Below, in pieces: positions 62,052 to 64,000 of a DNA stretch of 64,000 bases (position 1 is its first letter; each line of letters starts with the position of its first letter). The DNA lies in NCBI GenBank assembly GCA_027257055.1, contig JAPVLO010000381.1:62001-126000 (forward strand). Direction: 5' to 3'. The stretch comes from Cephalopachus bancanus (lineage: Eukaryota > Chordata > Mammalia > Primates > Tarsiidae). The translations under genes were made by a program, and so were the position numbers. The notes under the pieces were generated by a model. That model had not been told where the DNA came from. It made no database searches and saw only the letters and a list, made by a program, of their open reading frames with translations.

Positions 62052-62485
62052 TCTGCCCTGCCAGATCACATACTGTGGATGAAGATCGAAGCATTACTCA
62101 AAACTATATTCTAAGCGATAACGTGGAAAAGGCACAAGATTGTGAGATTAACAAAGGTTGGGATGGTCAGGCTAAGCTTCACAGAAGATCTGGGAAATGA
62201 CTTCGACTTTGAAGGGTGGTCCAAATGTCAGCAGGTGTTAGGGGGAGGGAAAGTCGTGCTCCGGTCCGCTTCTTCCATGATGTACCAGATGTTTCCAAGG
62301 CCTGCTCATTTTCGTTCCCGCCAAAGAAGCTACCTTGCCGAAAAGCCCTTCTGGGCAGTCCTGCTGTTAATGCTCGTGACCCCTGGTCCCAGCAGGTTAG
62401 GCAAGAGATGACTCAAGGCCTGTCAGTCCCTGGTGAGGCCCGGCCCGTGCAGCCTGACATGGACGTTCTGAGCCAAGGAGTCTCT
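62052..62485. other. Intergenic, unassigned
   Basis: No repeat or gene recognised. Confidence 0.45.
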
Positions 62486-62499
62486 TTCTTGACAGTTTA

Positions 62500-62791
62500 T
62501 TTATTTATTTTTTGGGGGTTGGAGTCTCACTCTGTCGCCCAGACTGGAGTGCAATGGCCGCTCCCGGCCACCGCGGCCTCGACCTGCTGAGCGCTGGCGA
62601 TCCTTCCGCCTCAGCCTTCCAAGTAGCTGGAACTATAGGCGCGTGCTACCATGCCCAGCTAATTTTTTGATTTATTGTAGAGATGAGGTCTCGCCAGTTG
62701 CCCAGGCGGGTCTCAAACCCGTGGGCTCAGGCAATCCATTCACCTCAGCCTCCCAAAGCGCGGGATTACAGGCTGAGCCACCGAGCCCGGC
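62500..62791 (-). mobile_element. YOUNG SINE with target-site duplication, minus strand
   Basis: Reverse dimer with TTCTTGACAGTTTA on both sides (62486-62499, 62792-62805), perfect 14 bp. Core ATGGCCGCTCCCGGCCAC. Confidence 0.93.
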
Positions 62792-62805
62792 TTCTTGACA
62801 GTTTA

Positions 62806-64000
62806 AATGGAGAAAAATGGAAAGGACACAAGCCAAAGGGTACCCCTTGGAAGTCAAAGTTATGAAGAAAAGGAGAAACTAGCCTGCCTGGGAGTCTGAG
62901 GACTTTCTGATTCCAGCGACAGGTCTCCTTACCATCTACTGCCCCTAAGTCACTTGAAGTTAACTCAGTGGATATCTGGTCCTTGGCCAAAATCGCCTGA
63001 TTAAATTATATGGACAGGATCAATGAACATGATAAGAAACTTTTTCCCCCCCTTGGTTCTGAGACCCTCTTGGTGCAAACACCTTGAACCAAGATGAAAG
63101 TCACCCGCAGTATTGATAAGGTGGACACTGTGTTTATATTTTCCTGTGAGAGGAATCAGCAGATGACATATCAACCAGAACTTCCAGTTTCTCGTTCTCT
63201 TCCCCTGGAGTTCTCTCCCTCACGCCCCCTCCTTACCCTCTTCCGTCCCCAAGTCATGGGTGAAACGAGAGCAATGAGAAATTTAAGGGAAAAAGACAAT
63301 CAAGCCAGGGGTGTAGTCAACCCACAACTGCAGCTGGACGTCGTCTACAAATGTGATTCTGAGCTACTAAGGAACTGGGGGAAAACATGATTAAGAACAA
63401 CCTTTTTAGTGTTCAAAACCCAGAAGCGAAGCAGTTGAGAGCCACCCAACAGAAACTTCTCTCGGGTCCTCACAGAGGAAACAGTGAGTCATCGCCAACC
63501 AGCAAATTATAGATGGCTGTTTCTTAGAAAATCCCTCACACAGAGAGAGAGCAGAATGCCAAAAGTCCTCCTCGGGAAAGGAGCTCTCCATGTTTCAAGT
63601 ATGAACTTTTCTGAGGGTCCGATGTGATCCTTGGACAAATCCAAAGGTGATAAAAACAATGTGTCTGGAAGGATGGACGGCTTTGGTAAGAATGAAAGTG
63701 CTGGCAGCTGGTATCCTGAAGGGCAGAAATTTGACACAACTGATTAACAGCAGCCGAATCTTTCTGACGTTTTGATATCTGGACAATACATGGAGCAGAG
63801 GTTATGGTTGGCATTACTTTCAGGAGGCAAGGAGCCAAGCCTGGAGAGACGATACCCGGACAGCTTCCAGAGAGATCACCTGAATATCTGAGCGGGTGTG
63901 GCGTTGCCGGTGAGGTCGCAGAGCTCTGCAGGAGGCTGGACTCTTATTTCCTGTTTATTTTGGCCACCACGGTCTCTGCAGTGCATACATATTTCATGAA
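62806..64000. other. Intergenic, longest repeat-poor tract
   Basis: About 1.2 kb without SINEs to the window end. Open frames on both strands have no recognisable protein. Could contain old LTR or unique conserved DNA; I see nothing that decides it. Confidence 0.45.

Overview
ORGANISM. The window is primate nuclear DNA. It carries 16 exons of PRKCI (atypical protein kinase C iota) in introns and flanks packed with dimeric 7SL-derived SINEs (Alu), which are a primate hallmark. No Alu here looks like an anthropoid AluS/AluY, and none has the right arm I recall from lemur and loris Alus. Most belong to a private series (head reading GGCTCAGCCTGTAATCCC, linker CTCTACAATAAATCAAAAA, tail GAGACTCCAACTC). 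With a short LTR-like element that was mobilised by LINE-1 (14732-14911), this points to a tarsier. That assignment is an inference. LAYOUT. (1) 1-44300, plus strand: PRKCI from intron 2 to the last poly(A) signal. The promoter and the exons for about the first 75 residues lie upstream of the window. The 16 exons at 1923-41763 encode 521 residues plus a stop, exactly what should follow Gly75 of the 596-residue human protein. They cover the end of the PB1 domain, pseudosubstrate, C1 zinc finger, complete kinase domain and AGC tail. A 2.5-kb 3'UTR with three poly(A) signals follows. (2) 44300-64000: intergenic sequence, SINE-dense, with no gene I can support; in human the next gene on this side is SKIL. 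REPEATS. About 80 SINE pieces fill roughly a third of the window. I use three labels: OLD (AluJ-like, e.g. 4789-5082), MID (right-arm core like GTGGCCATGAGTATGCCAC) and YOUNG (a tRNA T-arm-like box, GCGGGTTCGAGACCCGC, in the left arm and a perfect hairpin, GTGGCCGGGAGCGGCCAC, in the right arm). Several YOUNG copies have clean target-site duplications. Also present: two stacked antisense LINE-1 bodies in the largest intron (15365-20900), a U6-LINE-1 chimeric retrogene, an internally deleted mariner, five MIRs, L2-like remnants and LINE-1 fragments. HIGHLIGHTS. The YOUNG SINE family and its nested subfamilies; two Alus in opposite orientation sharing a ~59-bp foreign insert with AATAAA in the linker; recurrent head-to-head (inverted) SINE chimeras; right-arm-only SINE insertions starting at one breakpoint; the LTR-derived LINE-1-mobilised element; the U6-LINE-1 chimera. 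Sequence comparisons with human PRKCI and repeat families are from memory, not from a search.
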